Shown in pieces: positions 27,616-35,844 of a DNA stretch of 64,000 nucleotides. Source of the stretch: Lachnospiraceae bacterium (GTDB taxonomy: Bacteria > Bacillota > Clostridia > Lachnospirales > Lachnospiraceae). The stretch spans positions 1-64,000 of the forward strand of contig JAFXAZ010000008.1 in assembly GCA_017521985.1 (NCBI GenBank). The letters run 5' to 3'. Numbering within the stretch: position 1 is the stretch's first letter; each line of letters opens with the position of its first letter. The translations under genes were made by a program, and so were the position numbers. The notes below the pieces were generated by a model. It did no database searches, was not told where the DNA came from, and saw nothing but the letters and a program-made list of their open reading frames with translations.

Positions 27616-28626
27616 ATGGCTTTTAAGACAGCAGTTATTGGATGCGGAAGAACCGCAAATGAATTACACGGACCGGTATTGGAGAGACATCCGGAATTTG
27701 AAGTGACAGCAATCTGTGACATCAACATGGAAGCGCTGGAGAAATATTCTCAGAGATTCCCGGATGCAAAGAAGTATACCGATTATCACACCATGTTAAA
27801 CAGCGATGAATTTGATTTTGCAATTATTTTAACTTACAGCTATACTCATACTGCAATTGCATTAGACTTTCTGAATGCAGGTAAGAACGTATTGATTACC
27901 AAGCCTTGGGCAATTACTACAGACGAAGCGGATGCCATCATCGCTGCAGCAGAAAAGAATAAGGCAATCGTTATGCCGTTTGTACCATGCCATGATGGTG
28001 TGGATGTAGTAAAATTGAAAGAACTTATCGCAGCAGGTACCATCGGTGATGTATTCCGTGTTTATCGTGCCCAGATGACCTTTGGAAAAAGAAGCGACTG
28101 GCAGACTCTTAAGGCATATGCAGGCGGTTATTTAAACAACTGGGGTCCTCATATCGTAGAGCAGGTAATGCATTTAGTAGAGGAACCAATTAAGAGTGTA
28201 TATGCACAGAAGAGACAGATTATCAATCCAGGTGATGCAGATGATATGTTCTGCTCTACTTTGATTACCGAAAGTGGTATTATCTGCCAGGTAGACCACA
28301 ATATTATCTCTGATTACCTTCCAAACTGGGTAGTACAGGGCAGCAAGGGCACCATTTATGTAAAGGGTAACGAAATGGAAATCCACCAGATTTCTTATCC
28401 GGAAAGCAATGATCCGAACGTATACAGAAGCGTGACTCATACTGAAAAGACACATATTACTTTAGAAGGTAAGATTTTCGGTGATCACTACGCTATTTAC
28501 AGTATGATTGCAGAAACATTAGGTGGGGCACCTTATGTAGTTTCTTTAGATTACGCAAGACATTTAACAGAGATTATGCAGTCTATTCACAAATCTGCAG
28601 ATGAAAATGTGCTGGTGACTTTATAA
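27616..28626 (+). CDS. Gfo/Idh/MocA family oxidoreductase with TKP variant motif
   Basis: A 336-residue Rossmann oxidoreductase (VIGCGRTANELHGPV). The canonical EKP motif reads ITKPWA, so the Lys is kept but the Glu is lost. The catalytic His lies in NWGPHIVEQV, where the partner Asp is replaced by Glu. AAGGAG sits 6 bases before the ATG. It belongs to the GRE operon and differs clearly from the first-gene paralogue, so the two probably catalyse different steps. Confidence 0.84.
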   Translation: MAFKTAVIGCGRTANELHGPVLERHPEFEVTAICDINMEALEKYSQRFPDAKKYTDYHTMLNSDEFDFAIILTYSYTHTAIALDFLNAGKNVLITKPWAITTDEADAIIAAAEKNKAIVMPFVPCHDGVDVVKLKELIAAGTIGDVFRVYRAQMTFGKRSDWQTLKAYAGGYLNNWGPHIVEQVMHLVEEPIKSVYAQKRQIINPGDADDMFCSTLITESGIICQVDHNIISDYLPNWVVQGSKGTIYVKGNEMEIHQISYPESNDPNVYRSVTHTEKTHITLEGKIFGDHYAIYSMIAETLGGAPYVVSLDYARHLTEIMQSIHKSADENVLVTL

Positions 28627-28643
28627 GGGAAGTATTCCTCCTG

Positions 28644-29108
28644 ATGGAGTGTATCTTATTAAGTGAAGATAAGATTCACGAAGTTGGGAGGATTTTATAT
28701 ATAATAGGAGAATACAAGCATATGGTTATTGAAGGAAAAAGTAAGAAAACTGGTTTTAGTCTTGTTTGTAAAAATGATGATTATAAATGTGCTTTTATTA
28801 CTTATAGTCCGCAGTATAAATATGGAAAAGTAACTGAATTAAAGCGCCATAGAGAATCTGATGAGGTATTCGTTTTGATTTCTGGTAAGGGTACTCTTCT
28901 TACCATGGAATCGGAATGTGGTGAGTACGAAACTGCGGAGTTACAAAAGGGCATATCCTATTGTGTGCCAGCAGGAACTTGGCATTACCTGGCGGTAACT
29001 GAGGAGACTCTTGTGTTTGTGGTTGAAAATACAGCAGTGTCTGCCGAGAACACGGATGTGGTTTCCATAGAAGAGGATAAAGCTATCGAAATACTATGTG
29101 AGGAATAA
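28644..29108 (+). CDS. Small cupin-domain protein
   Basis: A 154-residue protein, or 128 residues if translation begins at the ATG at 28722, which has GGAG 11 bases upstream. A single cupin is visible: LKRHRESDEVFVLISGKGTLL (His-x3-Asp-Glu type motif, ends LKRHR and GKGTLL) and GISYCVPAGTWHYLAV. It is the last gene of the GRE region, 17 bases after the oxidoreductase. It might be a sugar isomerase or sensor. Function not recognised. Confidence 0.65.
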   Translation: MECILLSEDKIHEVGRILYIIGEYKHMVIEGKSKKTGFSLVCKNDDYKCAFITYSPQYKYGKVTELKRHRESDEVFVLISGKGTLLTMESECGEYETAELQKGISYCVPAGTWHYLAVTEETLVFVVENTAVSAENTDVVSIEEDKAIEILCEE

Positions 29109-29157
29109 TTACACGATATTGGTATATTTTATTAGAAGATTGTTATTTAAAGTTGTG

Positions 29158-29192
29158 TCGGCTAATAATAAATATAAAAATATTTTAGCCGA
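29158..29192. repeat. Inverted repeat 1 upstream of the AAA/DUF4143 gene
   Basis: TCGGCTAA (from 29158) is mirrored by TTTAGCCGA (to 29192) around an AT-only centre. It lies just upstream of the -35 of the ATPase promoter and shares its core with repeat 2. Confidence 0.7.
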
Positions 29193-29199
29193 TTAAGTC

Positions 29200-29228
29200 T
29201 TGACTGTTATATGGATTTCGGCTAATAT
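29200..29228 (+). promoter_or_regulatory. Promoter of the AAA/DUF4143 ATPase gene
   Basis: TTGACT (29200-29205), 17-bp spacer, TAATAT (29223-29228). The -10 lies inside inverted repeat 2, so a repressor bound there would block RNA polymerase. Confidence 0.7.
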
Positions 29229-29254
29229 TAAATTGTAATAAATAATAGCCGAAA
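29216..29254. repeat. Inverted repeat 2 over the -10 of the ATPase promoter
   Basis: TTTCGGCTA (29216-29224) is mirrored by TAGCCGAAA (29246-29254), a perfect 9-bp dyad. It has the same CGGCTA core as repeat 1, 59 bases upstream. The paired sites suggest cooperative operator binding. Confidence 0.75.
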
Positions 29255-29264
29255 AGGGGCGCTT

Positions 29265-30488
29265 ATGAAATATATATCAAGAAATTTAGAGAATGTAGTA
29301 AATCAGGTTACAAAAGAATATCCGGTTGTCCTTGTTACCGGTCCAAGACAGGTAGGAAAAACAACGATGTTGCAGAAACTGATGGAAGGAACCAATAGAG
29401 GGTATGTAACATTAGATGATTTAAATGAAAGAAATCTTGCCAAGACAGATCCGGAGTTGTTTTTACAGTTGCATAAACCACCTGTATTGATTGATGAAGT
29501 TCAGTATGCACCGGAGTTATTTACGTATATTAAAGTGCATGTAGATAAAAAACATGAGCCAGGAGCATTTTGGCTTACGGGTTCACAGGTATTTAAATTA
29601 ATGAAGGGTGTACAGGAGTCCCTGGCTGGAAGAGTGGCTGTGCTTTCCTTAACATCCTTATCACAGGCAGAGATATGTGGTGGAACAATGCAGCCGTTCA
29701 TGGTAGATATGGAAGCGTTGCAAGCAAGAAAAGAAGGCAGGGTAGAGGCTGATACCAGAGATATTTTTGATAGAATTTATCGGGGATCTATGCCAGCAAT
29801 TGTCAGTGGGGCAAATAGCAACAGCCAGATTTTTTACAGCAGTTATTTGAGTACGTATATTGAACGCGATGTAAGGGAATTGTCTGATGCAATAGATTCC
29901 TTGAAATTCTTACGTTTTATTACTGCTGTGGCGGCAAGATGTGGTCAGATGTTAAATATTGCAGAAATTTCCAGAGATGCTGATATTAATCAGGTACAGG
30001 CGAAAAGTTGGCTTGGAATTCTGGAGACATTGGGCATTATCTTTTATTTGCATCCATATTCCAATAATTTGCTTAAGCGCTTGGTAAAAACACCAAAGTT
30101 GTATTTTTATGATACGGGACTGGTGTGTTATTTGACAAAGTGGAGCAGTGCAGAAACTCTTGAAAGTGGAGCAATGAACGGTGCCATTTTGGAAAACTAT
30201 GTTGTGGCTGAGATTATGAAAACTTATCTCAATTGTGGAAAGGAACCATATTTATATTACTATCGCGATAAAGATGCGAAAGAAATTGATATTGTGTTAG
30301 AACATGACGGAGTGTTGAATCCGATTGAGATTAAGAAGACTTCTAATCCGGGAACGGAGTTGATAAAAGTATTTGATCTGTTGGATAGATCATCAACACC
30401 ACGCTCAAAAGGAGCTGTTATCTGCATGAAGCCTGGACTTAGTGCCATTGACAGAGATAATTATATTGTGCCTATTTGGATGATATAA
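29265..30488 (+). CDS. AAA-family ATPase with DUF4143 domain
   Basis: A 407-residue protein of the AAA_14/DUF4143 family. Walker A is GPRQVGKTTML near residue 27 and Walker B is VLIDEVQYAPELF. The C-terminal DUF4143 part has a PD-(D/E)xK-like pattern, KEIDIVLEHDG then PIEIKKT. AAGGGG precedes the ATG. Such genes are common, often variable and scattered in clostridial genomes; their role is unknown. It stands alone with its own operator-rich promoter, apart from the sugar operons. Confidence 0.85.
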   Translation: MKYISRNLENVVNQVTKEYPVVLVTGPRQVGKTTMLQKLMEGTNRGYVTLDDLNERNLAKTDPELFLQLHKPPVLIDEVQYAPELFTYIKVHVDKKHEPGAFWLTGSQVFKLMKGVQESLAGRVAVLSLTSLSQAEICGGTMQPFMVDMEALQARKEGRVEADTRDIFDRIYRGSMPAIVSGANSNSQIFYSSYLSTYIERDVRELSDAIDSLKFLRFITAVAARCGQMLNIAEISRDADINQVQAKSWLGILETLGIIFYLHPYSNNLLKRLVKTPKLYFYDTGLVCYLTKWSSAETLESGAMNGAILENYVVAEIMKTYLNCGKEPYLYYYRDKDAKEIDIVLEHDGVLNPIEIKKTSNPGTELIKVFDLLDRSSTPRSKGAVICMKPGLSAIDRDNYIVPIWMI

Positions 30489-30686
30489 TATCGATTGGAT
30501 AAATATAAAAGTATGTTTGAGAAAAAAACTGAAGTGATTTGGTAAGAGGTGAAAGAAGAGTATAATAAGATAGAGGATGTTGAACGCTGCGAATACGCGG
30601 CAGGGTGTAAAGCTTTTGGCTCGTAGGAAAGTTGTCTTTGTCATTGTAGAAGGTGCATTACACAAAATATCAGTTAGATAGAAATG
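30489..30686. other. Intergenic stretch without recognised gene
   Basis: No supported gene. A 25-codon frame starting at a GTG near 30550 has no room for a ribosome binding site and no recognisable product. No strong promoter or tRNA-like fold is seen. Confidence 0.5.
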
Positions 30687-30724
30687 AAAAGGAGCTCACT
30701 TCAAGACCGAAGAGCTCCTTTTTT
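30687..30724. terminator. Terminator of the DeoR gene
   Basis: An 11-bp stem (30687-30697 with 30712-30722) with a 14-base loop. It has A-rich and T-rich ends, so it can work on both strands; on the minus strand it ends the DeoR transcript. Confidence 0.85.
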
Positions 30725-30738
30725 CAATCTATTTTCCC

Positions 30739-31503
30739 TTACACCATAATAAAATTCTGTACCACTTCCTTTAGCTGTTCCGCGTCTTCCGCAACAGAAG
30801 GGTGGTGGTTGGTAATAATATAATCGGCAGTATCAATGTCTGCAATTTTAGCAAATGCGGTTCTCCCCAGTTTGGTGGAGTCTGCGGCGATAATCTTGGT
30901 GGCTGCACGGGACAACATCATGCGTGCTAGTTCTACTTCCTGGCTGTAATAGGTAGTCAGGCCGTTATCTTGGGAAATACCGTCTACGGATAAAATCAGC
31001 TTGTCAGCGTGATATTTCTCTAACTGTGTAATGGCATCATCACCATAAGTAAACTGGTGCTTGGAATTGATAAAACCGCCAAGGAGAATTACGTTAAAAT
31101 TCGGATTGGAGCCGGCCTCCAAAGCAATGGCAACGGAATTGGTTACAATACACAAATTAAGCTTAGGCGGTATCATGCGAAACAAGGTCAGGGTCGTGGT
31201 GCCGGCATTCAGCATAATAGTATCATTTTCATCAATCATATCTACAATTCGCTGGGCAATAGCCTGCTTTTCCGGCTGGTTGGCACCAAGGCGCTGCTGC
31301 ATATCCATGTTGTAGTAAGTCTTGTAGGAGCTTACGGCACCGCCATGTACTCTGGAGAGTAACCCTTTGGCTTCTAAGTCCGCCAGGTCCATACGGATGG
31401 TTACATCGGATATATCAAATAAGGAGCTCAGTTCATTAACCCGCACCTTTCCTTCTCTGTTTAGAATCTCTAAAATTTTTTGTTTTCTTTCAAAAATATC
31501 CAT
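30739..31503 (-). CDS. DeoR/GlpR-family transcriptional repressor
   Basis: A 254-residue regulator with an N-terminal winged helix (VRVNELSSLFDISDVTIRMDL) and the RVHGGA junction typical of the family, followed by a sugar-phosphate-sensing DeoRC domain (MLNAGTTTLTLFRMIP). The ATG at 31503 follows GAGAGG; a longer frame to 31587 lacks a good site. It is divergent from the FGGY kinase. Repeated TTTCG motifs at its own promoter and near the aminotransferase promoter are candidate operators. The effector is probably the phosphorylated product of the kinase. Confidence 0.9.
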   Translation of the reverse strand: MDIFERKQKILEILNREGKVRVNELSSLFDISDVTIRMDLADLEAKGLLSRVHGGAVSSYKTYYNMDMQQRLGANQPEKQAIAQRIVDMIDENDTIMLNAGTTTLTLFRMIPPKLNLCIVTNSVAIALEAGSNPNFNVILLGGFINSKHQFTYGDDAITQLEKYHADKLILSVDGISQDNGLTTYYSQEVELARMMLSRAATKIIAADSTKLGRTAFAKIADIDTADYIITNHHPSVAEDAEQLKEVVQNFIMV

Positions 31504-31564
31504 AACCAAAACCTCTCTTCTGACAACTATTTCCATTATAGCACAGTGTATATGAAAATGCCAG

Positions 31565-31579
31565 TTTCGTTTGCTTTCG
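31565..31579. promoter_or_regulatory. Candidate DeoR operator (TTTCG direct repeat)
   Basis: TTTCG occurs at 31565-31569 and 31575-31579, one helical turn (10 bp) apart, within the divergent DeoR/kinase intergenic region. DeoR-family proteins such as AgaR and GlpR bind TTTC(G/A)TT-type repeats at about this period. This is inference. Confidence 0.4.
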
Positions 31580-31628
31580 ATATGCACAATAAAATATTTT
31601 GATTATATTCCGAATGGTTATATTTTTC

Positions 31629-31657
31629 TTGACAACAAAAAAATGCAATAATAAAAT
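31629..31657 (+). promoter_or_regulatory. Promoter of the FGGY kinase gene
   Basis: TTGACA (31629-31634), 17-bp spacer, TAAAAT (31652-31657), about 60 bases upstream of the kinase ATG. Confidence 0.7.
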
Positions 31658-31719
31658 AAGATTAATGAGACAAATGTTTAAAGGGCATAATTACAGCCCG
31701 ACAGAAAGGATTTTAGATT

Positions 31720-33171
31720 ATGTATATCGGAGTGGATCTTGGAAGTACCAATATAAAAGCAGCTATATATGATGCAGAGTTAAAGTTGATGGACCGCCGT
31801 TCAAAACCGGTAGAGTATATACGTGAACATGGATTTGTGGAGTTTGATACGAAAAGTTATTGTGAGACGTTAGTAGGATTGCTTGGACAGATGTTGAAGG
31901 AGAATGATATCCATTGTATAAAGCAGATTGCGTTTACGGGACAGGCAGAGAGCTTGGTGGTGTTGGACAGAGACGGCAAGCCTCTTATGAACGCCATATC
32001 CTGGATGGACGAGCGCTCTGTGGAGGAATGTACCGCTTTGGCGGCACAGTTTACACAGGCAGAGTGTGAGGCAGTGACCGGGCAGCAGGCAGTTTTGCCC
32101 ACCTGGCCTGCTACCAAAATTTTGTGGCTGAAAAATAATCAGCCGGATATTTACCATAAAGCAGCGACTTATATGCTGTTAAAGGATTATGTGGTGTATT
32201 ATCTGACAGGTACCATGTGGTCAGATATGTCCATAGCTACTTTTTCTTTTTATTTTGATATTTACGAAAAATGTTACTGGAAAAAGATGTTAGATGCCAT
32301 TGGTATCGGGGAGGAGAAGCTTCCGCCTCTTGCAGAGCCGTGTACGGTAGCAGGAAAGATGAAGGACATGTTTTCTGAGAGCCTTGGGCTGGACAGTCCA
32401 CCGGAGATTAACATTGGTACGTTAGACCATTTTACGGGAATGATTGGAACCGGCAATATTGCTCCGGGCGGCATTACGTTGTCTACAGGTACGGTTATGG
32501 CAATGACTGCCATGGCAGAGGAGCCGGTTGCAAAAGATACCGGTATTGCCATGCATTATGGCTTCCGTCCGGATACCCATATTATGCTTCCGGTTGTAGA
32601 AAGCGGAGGCGTAAGTCTCGAATGGTTCCGCAGAACCTGTATGCCGGAAGTAAGCTATGATGAAATGAATAAGGTGTTGGCAGAACGAGGACGCAATGAA
32701 TTGCTGTTTTTGCCGTATCTGGTAGGCACCAATGCTCCGGAGTTTGATGCCGATGCTACCGGCGTGTTCTGGGGGCTTAGGCAGGAGCATGATGTATTTG
32801 ATATGGCTCATGCAGTTATGGAGGGCGTGGCTTTTGTGCTGCGAAAAAATTGTGAGGCTATTACGGCAAAGGGAACGAAGCTTACATCCATTATTGCAAC
32901 CGGAGGGGGAGCGAAGAGTGATATTTGGTGTCAGCTTCAGGCGGACATTACAGGGCTTCCGATTTTGATTCCGGAGGAAAAGGAAGCGGCTTGCCTGGGA
33001 GCTGCAATGATAGCGGCTGTGGCAGACGGAGCGGTTGCTTCCTTGGAAGCTGTTGCAAAGGCTATTCGTATGAAAAAGACATTTACGCCGCATTATAGTG
33101 GAGCTATGGAAACGAAATATCGCAGATTTTGCGCGTTGTACGAAATGTCTTTAGAGCTTTTTAAAAAGTAA
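31720..33171 (+). CDS. FGGY-family carbohydrate kinase
   Basis: A 483-residue actin-fold kinase. The N-terminal phosphate loop is YIGVDLGSTNIKAAIYD, the catalytic Asp lies in GTLDHFTGMIG, and the adenosine-binding GGGAKSDIWCQLQAD is typical of the family. It resembles xylulokinase-type members but its substrate cannot be fixed from sequence. AAAGGA precedes the ATG. With the DeoR regulator, aminotransferase, Gfo/Idh/MocA enzyme and class II aldolase it makes a complete phosphorylate-then-cleave catabolic set. Confidence 0.9.
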   Translation: MYIGVDLGSTNIKAAIYDAELKLMDRRSKPVEYIREHGFVEFDTKSYCETLVGLLGQMLKENDIHCIKQIAFTGQAESLVVLDRDGKPLMNAISWMDERSVEECTALAAQFTQAECEAVTGQQAVLPTWPATKILWLKNNQPDIYHKAATYMLLKDYVVYYLTGTMWSDMSIATFSFYFDIYEKCYWKKMLDAIGIGEEKLPPLAEPCTVAGKMKDMFSESLGLDSPPEINIGTLDHFTGMIGTGNIAPGGITLSTGTVMAMTAMAEEPVAKDTGIAMHYGFRPDTHIMLPVVESGGVSLEWFRRTCMPEVSYDEMNKVLAERGRNELLFLPYLVGTNAPEFDADATGVFWGLRQEHDVFDMAHAVMEGVAFVLRKNCEAITAKGTKLTSIIATGGGAKSDIWCQLQADITGLPILIPEEKEAACLGAAMIAAVADGAVASLEAVAKAIRMKKTFTPHYSGAMETKYRRFCALYEMSLELFKK

Positions 33172-33195
33172 GATGAGTTAAATTTACGAAATATG

Positions 33196-33224
33196 TTGAC
33201 TTATTTACAAAAAGTTTCTATAAT
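33196..33224 (+). promoter_or_regulatory. Strong promoter of the aminotransferase operon
   Basis: TTGACT (33196-33201), 17-bp spacer and a perfect TATAAT (33219-33224), 75 bases before the aminotransferase ATG. The aminotransferase, oxidoreductase and aldolase genes can therefore be transcribed apart from the kinase. Confidence 0.8.
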
Positions 33225-33244
33225 TACATATAAACGCAAATTGA

Positions 33245-33271
33245 CGAAACCAAAAGAAAGTCAATGCGAAA
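33245..33271. promoter_or_regulatory. Candidate DeoR operator downstream of the promoter
   Basis: CGAAA, AGAAA and CGAAA at 33245, 33255 and 33267 (the complement of TTTCG/TTTCT) lie in the 5' leader. A further CGAAA at 33187 is just upstream of the -35. Together with the TTTCG repeat by the kinase gene they suggest common DeoR control. Inference. Confidence 0.35.
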
Positions 33272-33298
33272 AAAATAAAAAGAAAAGAGGTTTTTACT

Positions 33299-34669
33299 AT
33301 GAACAAAAATTGGGCAACTATGGACCTTAGTATGGTTCCTAACATGGTAACTGCAACAGTACCTGGTCCAAAATCCGTTGAGTATCATGAGAGATGTGCT
33401 GCGTACATGAAGGGCTACTCCAGTCAGGTAAAGCTTTTCCCGGTAACTTTTGAATCCGGTTATGGCTATACACTTACAGACGTTGATGGCAATACATATC
33501 TTGATTTTTCATCCGGTATTTATGTAACCGGTCTCGGACATTGTCATCCGAAGATTAGCGAGGCAGTTGCTGAGCAGGCAAAGAAGCTTATGAACTGCCA
33601 TGACTTTACTACTAGAGTAAAGATGGAATTAGTAGAAAAAATGCATGAAATTACAGGCGGCCGTTTTGGTGGATTCCAGTTCTATGATTCCGGTACTACT
33701 GCAGTAGAAGCAGGTTTACGTTGTGCACGTGCAGCTACAGGCAAGCAGGAATTTATCTCTTTCTTCAGAGATTTCCACGGCAAGACCTATGGTGCAAATT
33801 CTCTTGCAGTAGTTGGTGCTGACACCCACATGAGAGCTCCGGGCTTTATGTTAGTTCCTAGACCAAATCCATATCGTGACTTCTTCGGCAGAAGCGAAGA
33901 AGAGGCTTGGAAGGATTCTTCACCATATATTCATATGATTGAAGGTATGCTTGACAATGCTTGTGCAAACGGCGGCAAGAACGTTGCAGCTATCGTATTA
34001 GAGCCAGTTCAGGGTTGGGGCGGTTCTATTATTCCTCCTGCAGACTTTATCCCTGCTCTTCGTGAATTATGTAACAAGAGAGGCATCCTTCTCTTTGCAG
34101 ACGAAGTTCTTAACTGTATGGCAAGAACCGGTAAGTACCTTGCTATGGATCACTGGGATGTTACTGCTGATATTACCACCCTTGGTAAGGGCTTTGGTAA
34201 TGGTTTCCCTGTAACAGCATTGGCAGTTTCTAAGGATCTTGCTCCGGCAATTGAAAAGATTTCTGCTTCTTCCAGCTACGGCGGCAATCCAATGGCTTGT
34301 ATCGCAGCTTTAGAGTCTATCAAGGTTATCGAAGAAGAAAACTTAAATGAACGTTCCGCACATTTGGGCGAAATTATGTTAGCTAGAATGGAACAGATGA
34401 AGGCTGCTCATCCGATTATCGGTGATGTACGTGCTATCGGCTGTCTCCAGGCTATCGAAGTTGTTAAGGATCGTGAGACAAAGGAACCATTTGCAGAGGC
34501 AGGTACTATGATTTACCAGAAGGCATTCGAAAAGGGTCTGGCTTGGGTACCATCAGGTCATATCTTACGTATGTCTCCTCCAATGATTTTAGACGACGCT
34601 GCTGCACTTAAGGGTCTCGACATTATTGAAGAGGCTGTTGCAGAAACAGAAAAGCATTTCGGTTATTAA
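33299..34669 (+). CDS. Class III PLP-dependent aminotransferase
   Basis: A 456-residue fold-type I aminotransferase of class III. The PLP Lys is Lys297 in TLGKGFGNGFP, the Asp binding the pyridine nitrogen lies in LLFADEVLNCMARTGK, and GGNPMACIAALE is typical. The class moves an amino group between an omega-amine (or amino sugar) and a keto acid. GAGGT precedes the ATG. It heads an operon with a Gfo/Idh/MocA enzyme and a class II aldolase, which suggests deamination of an amino-polyol or amino sugar. The substrate is unknown. Confidence 0.9.
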   Translation: MNKNWATMDLSMVPNMVTATVPGPKSVEYHERCAAYMKGYSSQVKLFPVTFESGYGYTLTDVDGNTYLDFSSGIYVTGLGHCHPKISEAVAEQAKKLMNCHDFTTRVKMELVEKMHEITGGRFGGFQFYDSGTTAVEAGLRCARAATGKQEFISFFRDFHGKTYGANSLAVVGADTHMRAPGFMLVPRPNPYRDFFGRSEEEAWKDSSPYIHMIEGMLDNACANGGKNVAAIVLEPVQGWGGSIIPPADFIPALRELCNKRGILLFADEVLNCMARTGKYLAMDHWDVTADITTLGKGFGNGFPVTALAVSKDLAPAIEKISASSSYGGNPMACIAALESIKVIEEENLNERSAHLGEIMLARMEQMKAAHPIIGDVRAIGCLQAIEVVKDRETKEPFAEAGTMIYQKAFEKGLAWVPSGHILRMSPPMILDDAAALKGLDIIEEAVAETEKHFGY

Positions 34670-34686
34670 TTTGAAAGGATACATTT

Positions 34687-35820
34687 ATGAAAACTGTTAA
34701 ATTTGGTTTGATCGGCTGCGGTCTTATGGCAAGAGAGTTTGCTTCCGCTGCTGCACGCTGGTGTCACCTGACAGCAGATGTTCCGAAACCGGAAATCGTT
34801 GGTATCTGTTCCGTTAATCCAAAGGAAATGGAGTGGTTTCAGAGCAACTTTCCTGAAATAAAATATGCTGTTTCCGATTATAAGGAACTTCTTAATAAAG
34901 AGGATATCGATGCCATTTATTGCGCGGTTCCTCACAATCTTCATGAGCAGTTCTATATTGATATTATTAAGAGTGGTAAGGCTTTATTGGGCGAGAAGCC
35001 ATTTGGTATCGATAAAAAGGCAAATGAAAATATTTTAAAGGCACTGGAAGAAAATCCGGATACCTTTGTACGTTGCTGCAGCGAGTTCCCTTATTATCCG
35101 GCTATGCAGACCATGATTAACTGGTATAAGGAAGGCAAATTCGGCAAGGTTTTAGAGGTGAAGTGTGGCTTCTGTCACTGTAGTGATATGGACGTTGCAA
35201 AGGCTATCAACTGGAAGCGTATGGTAAAGTTTAATGGCGAATATGGATGTCTGGGTGACCTTGGTATTCACACACAGCACGTTCCGTTCCGTTTAGGCTT
35301 TAAGCCAAAGACGGTAAGTGCTCATTTTAGTAATATTGTAAAGGAACGTCCGGACGGTAAGGGCGGAGTGGCAGTATGTGATACCTTTGATAACTGTACT
35401 CTTTTCTGTACCACGGTAAATGCGGACGGAGATGAGATTCCGATTACCTTTGAGACCAAGCGTATGGAGCCGGGCTCAACCAATCGTTGGTTCTTTGAAA
35501 TTTACGGTATGGATTGCAGCGCTCGTTTCTCCAGTGATGATGCCAATGCATTCCATTATACCTCTTCCTGGGGTAAGGAACAGTCCTGGAACCGCATTAT
35601 TATCGGTTACAAGCCTATGATTTCTACGATTACCGGACCAATCTTCGAATTTGGTTTTACGGACGCGATTCAGCAGCAGATTGCAGCATTTATGTTGGAG
35701 TATTCAGGCGTAGAAGTTCCTTTCGGTCTCTTTACACCGGAAGAAACGGCCTTGTCCCATACTCTGGCAACGGCAGCATTAAAGTCTCACTACAACAAAA
35801 CCGTTGAGGTTATTGAATAA
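34687..35820 (+). CDS. Gfo/Idh/MocA family oxidoreductase
   Basis: A 377-residue Rossmann oxidoreductase (IGCGLMAREFASAA). It has the GEKPFGID motif with catalytic Lys and GDLGIHTQHVPF with the conserved His. AAAGGA precedes the ATG, 17 bases after the aminotransferase stop. It is longer than the three other family members in the window and probably serves a dehydrogenation step of the DeoR/kinase/aldolase pathway. Confidence 0.87.
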   Translation: MKTVKFGLIGCGLMAREFASAAARWCHLTADVPKPEIVGICSVNPKEMEWFQSNFPEIKYAVSDYKELLNKEDIDAIYCAVPHNLHEQFYIDIIKSGKALLGEKPFGIDKKANENILKALEENPDTFVRCCSEFPYYPAMQTMINWYKEGKFGKVLEVKCGFCHCSDMDVAKAINWKRMVKFNGEYGCLGDLGIHTQHVPFRLGFKPKTVSAHFSNIVKERPDGKGGVAVCDTFDNCTLFCTTVNADGDEIPITFETKRMEPGSTNRWFFEIYGMDCSARFSSDDANAFHYTSSWGKEQSWNRIIIGYKPMISTITGPIFEFGFTDAIQQQIAAFMLEYSGVEVPFGLFTPEETALSHTLATAALKSHYNKTVEVIE

Positions 35821-35844
35821 TACAAAAAAACGGGAGACACAATT

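Noticed and set aside
29265-30488. Mobile element or toxin gene
   Set aside because: No transposase, terminal repeats with target duplication, or antitoxin-like neighbour is visible; the inverted repeats lie only upstream and fit operators.
30540-30630. Possible 25-residue peptide gene
   Set aside because: No ribosome binding site, no similarity recognised, and length is within chance expectation.
31720-33171. Assignment of the FGGY kinase as xylulokinase
   Set aside because: No xylose isomerase or other pentose genes are near; family membership alone does not fix the substrate.
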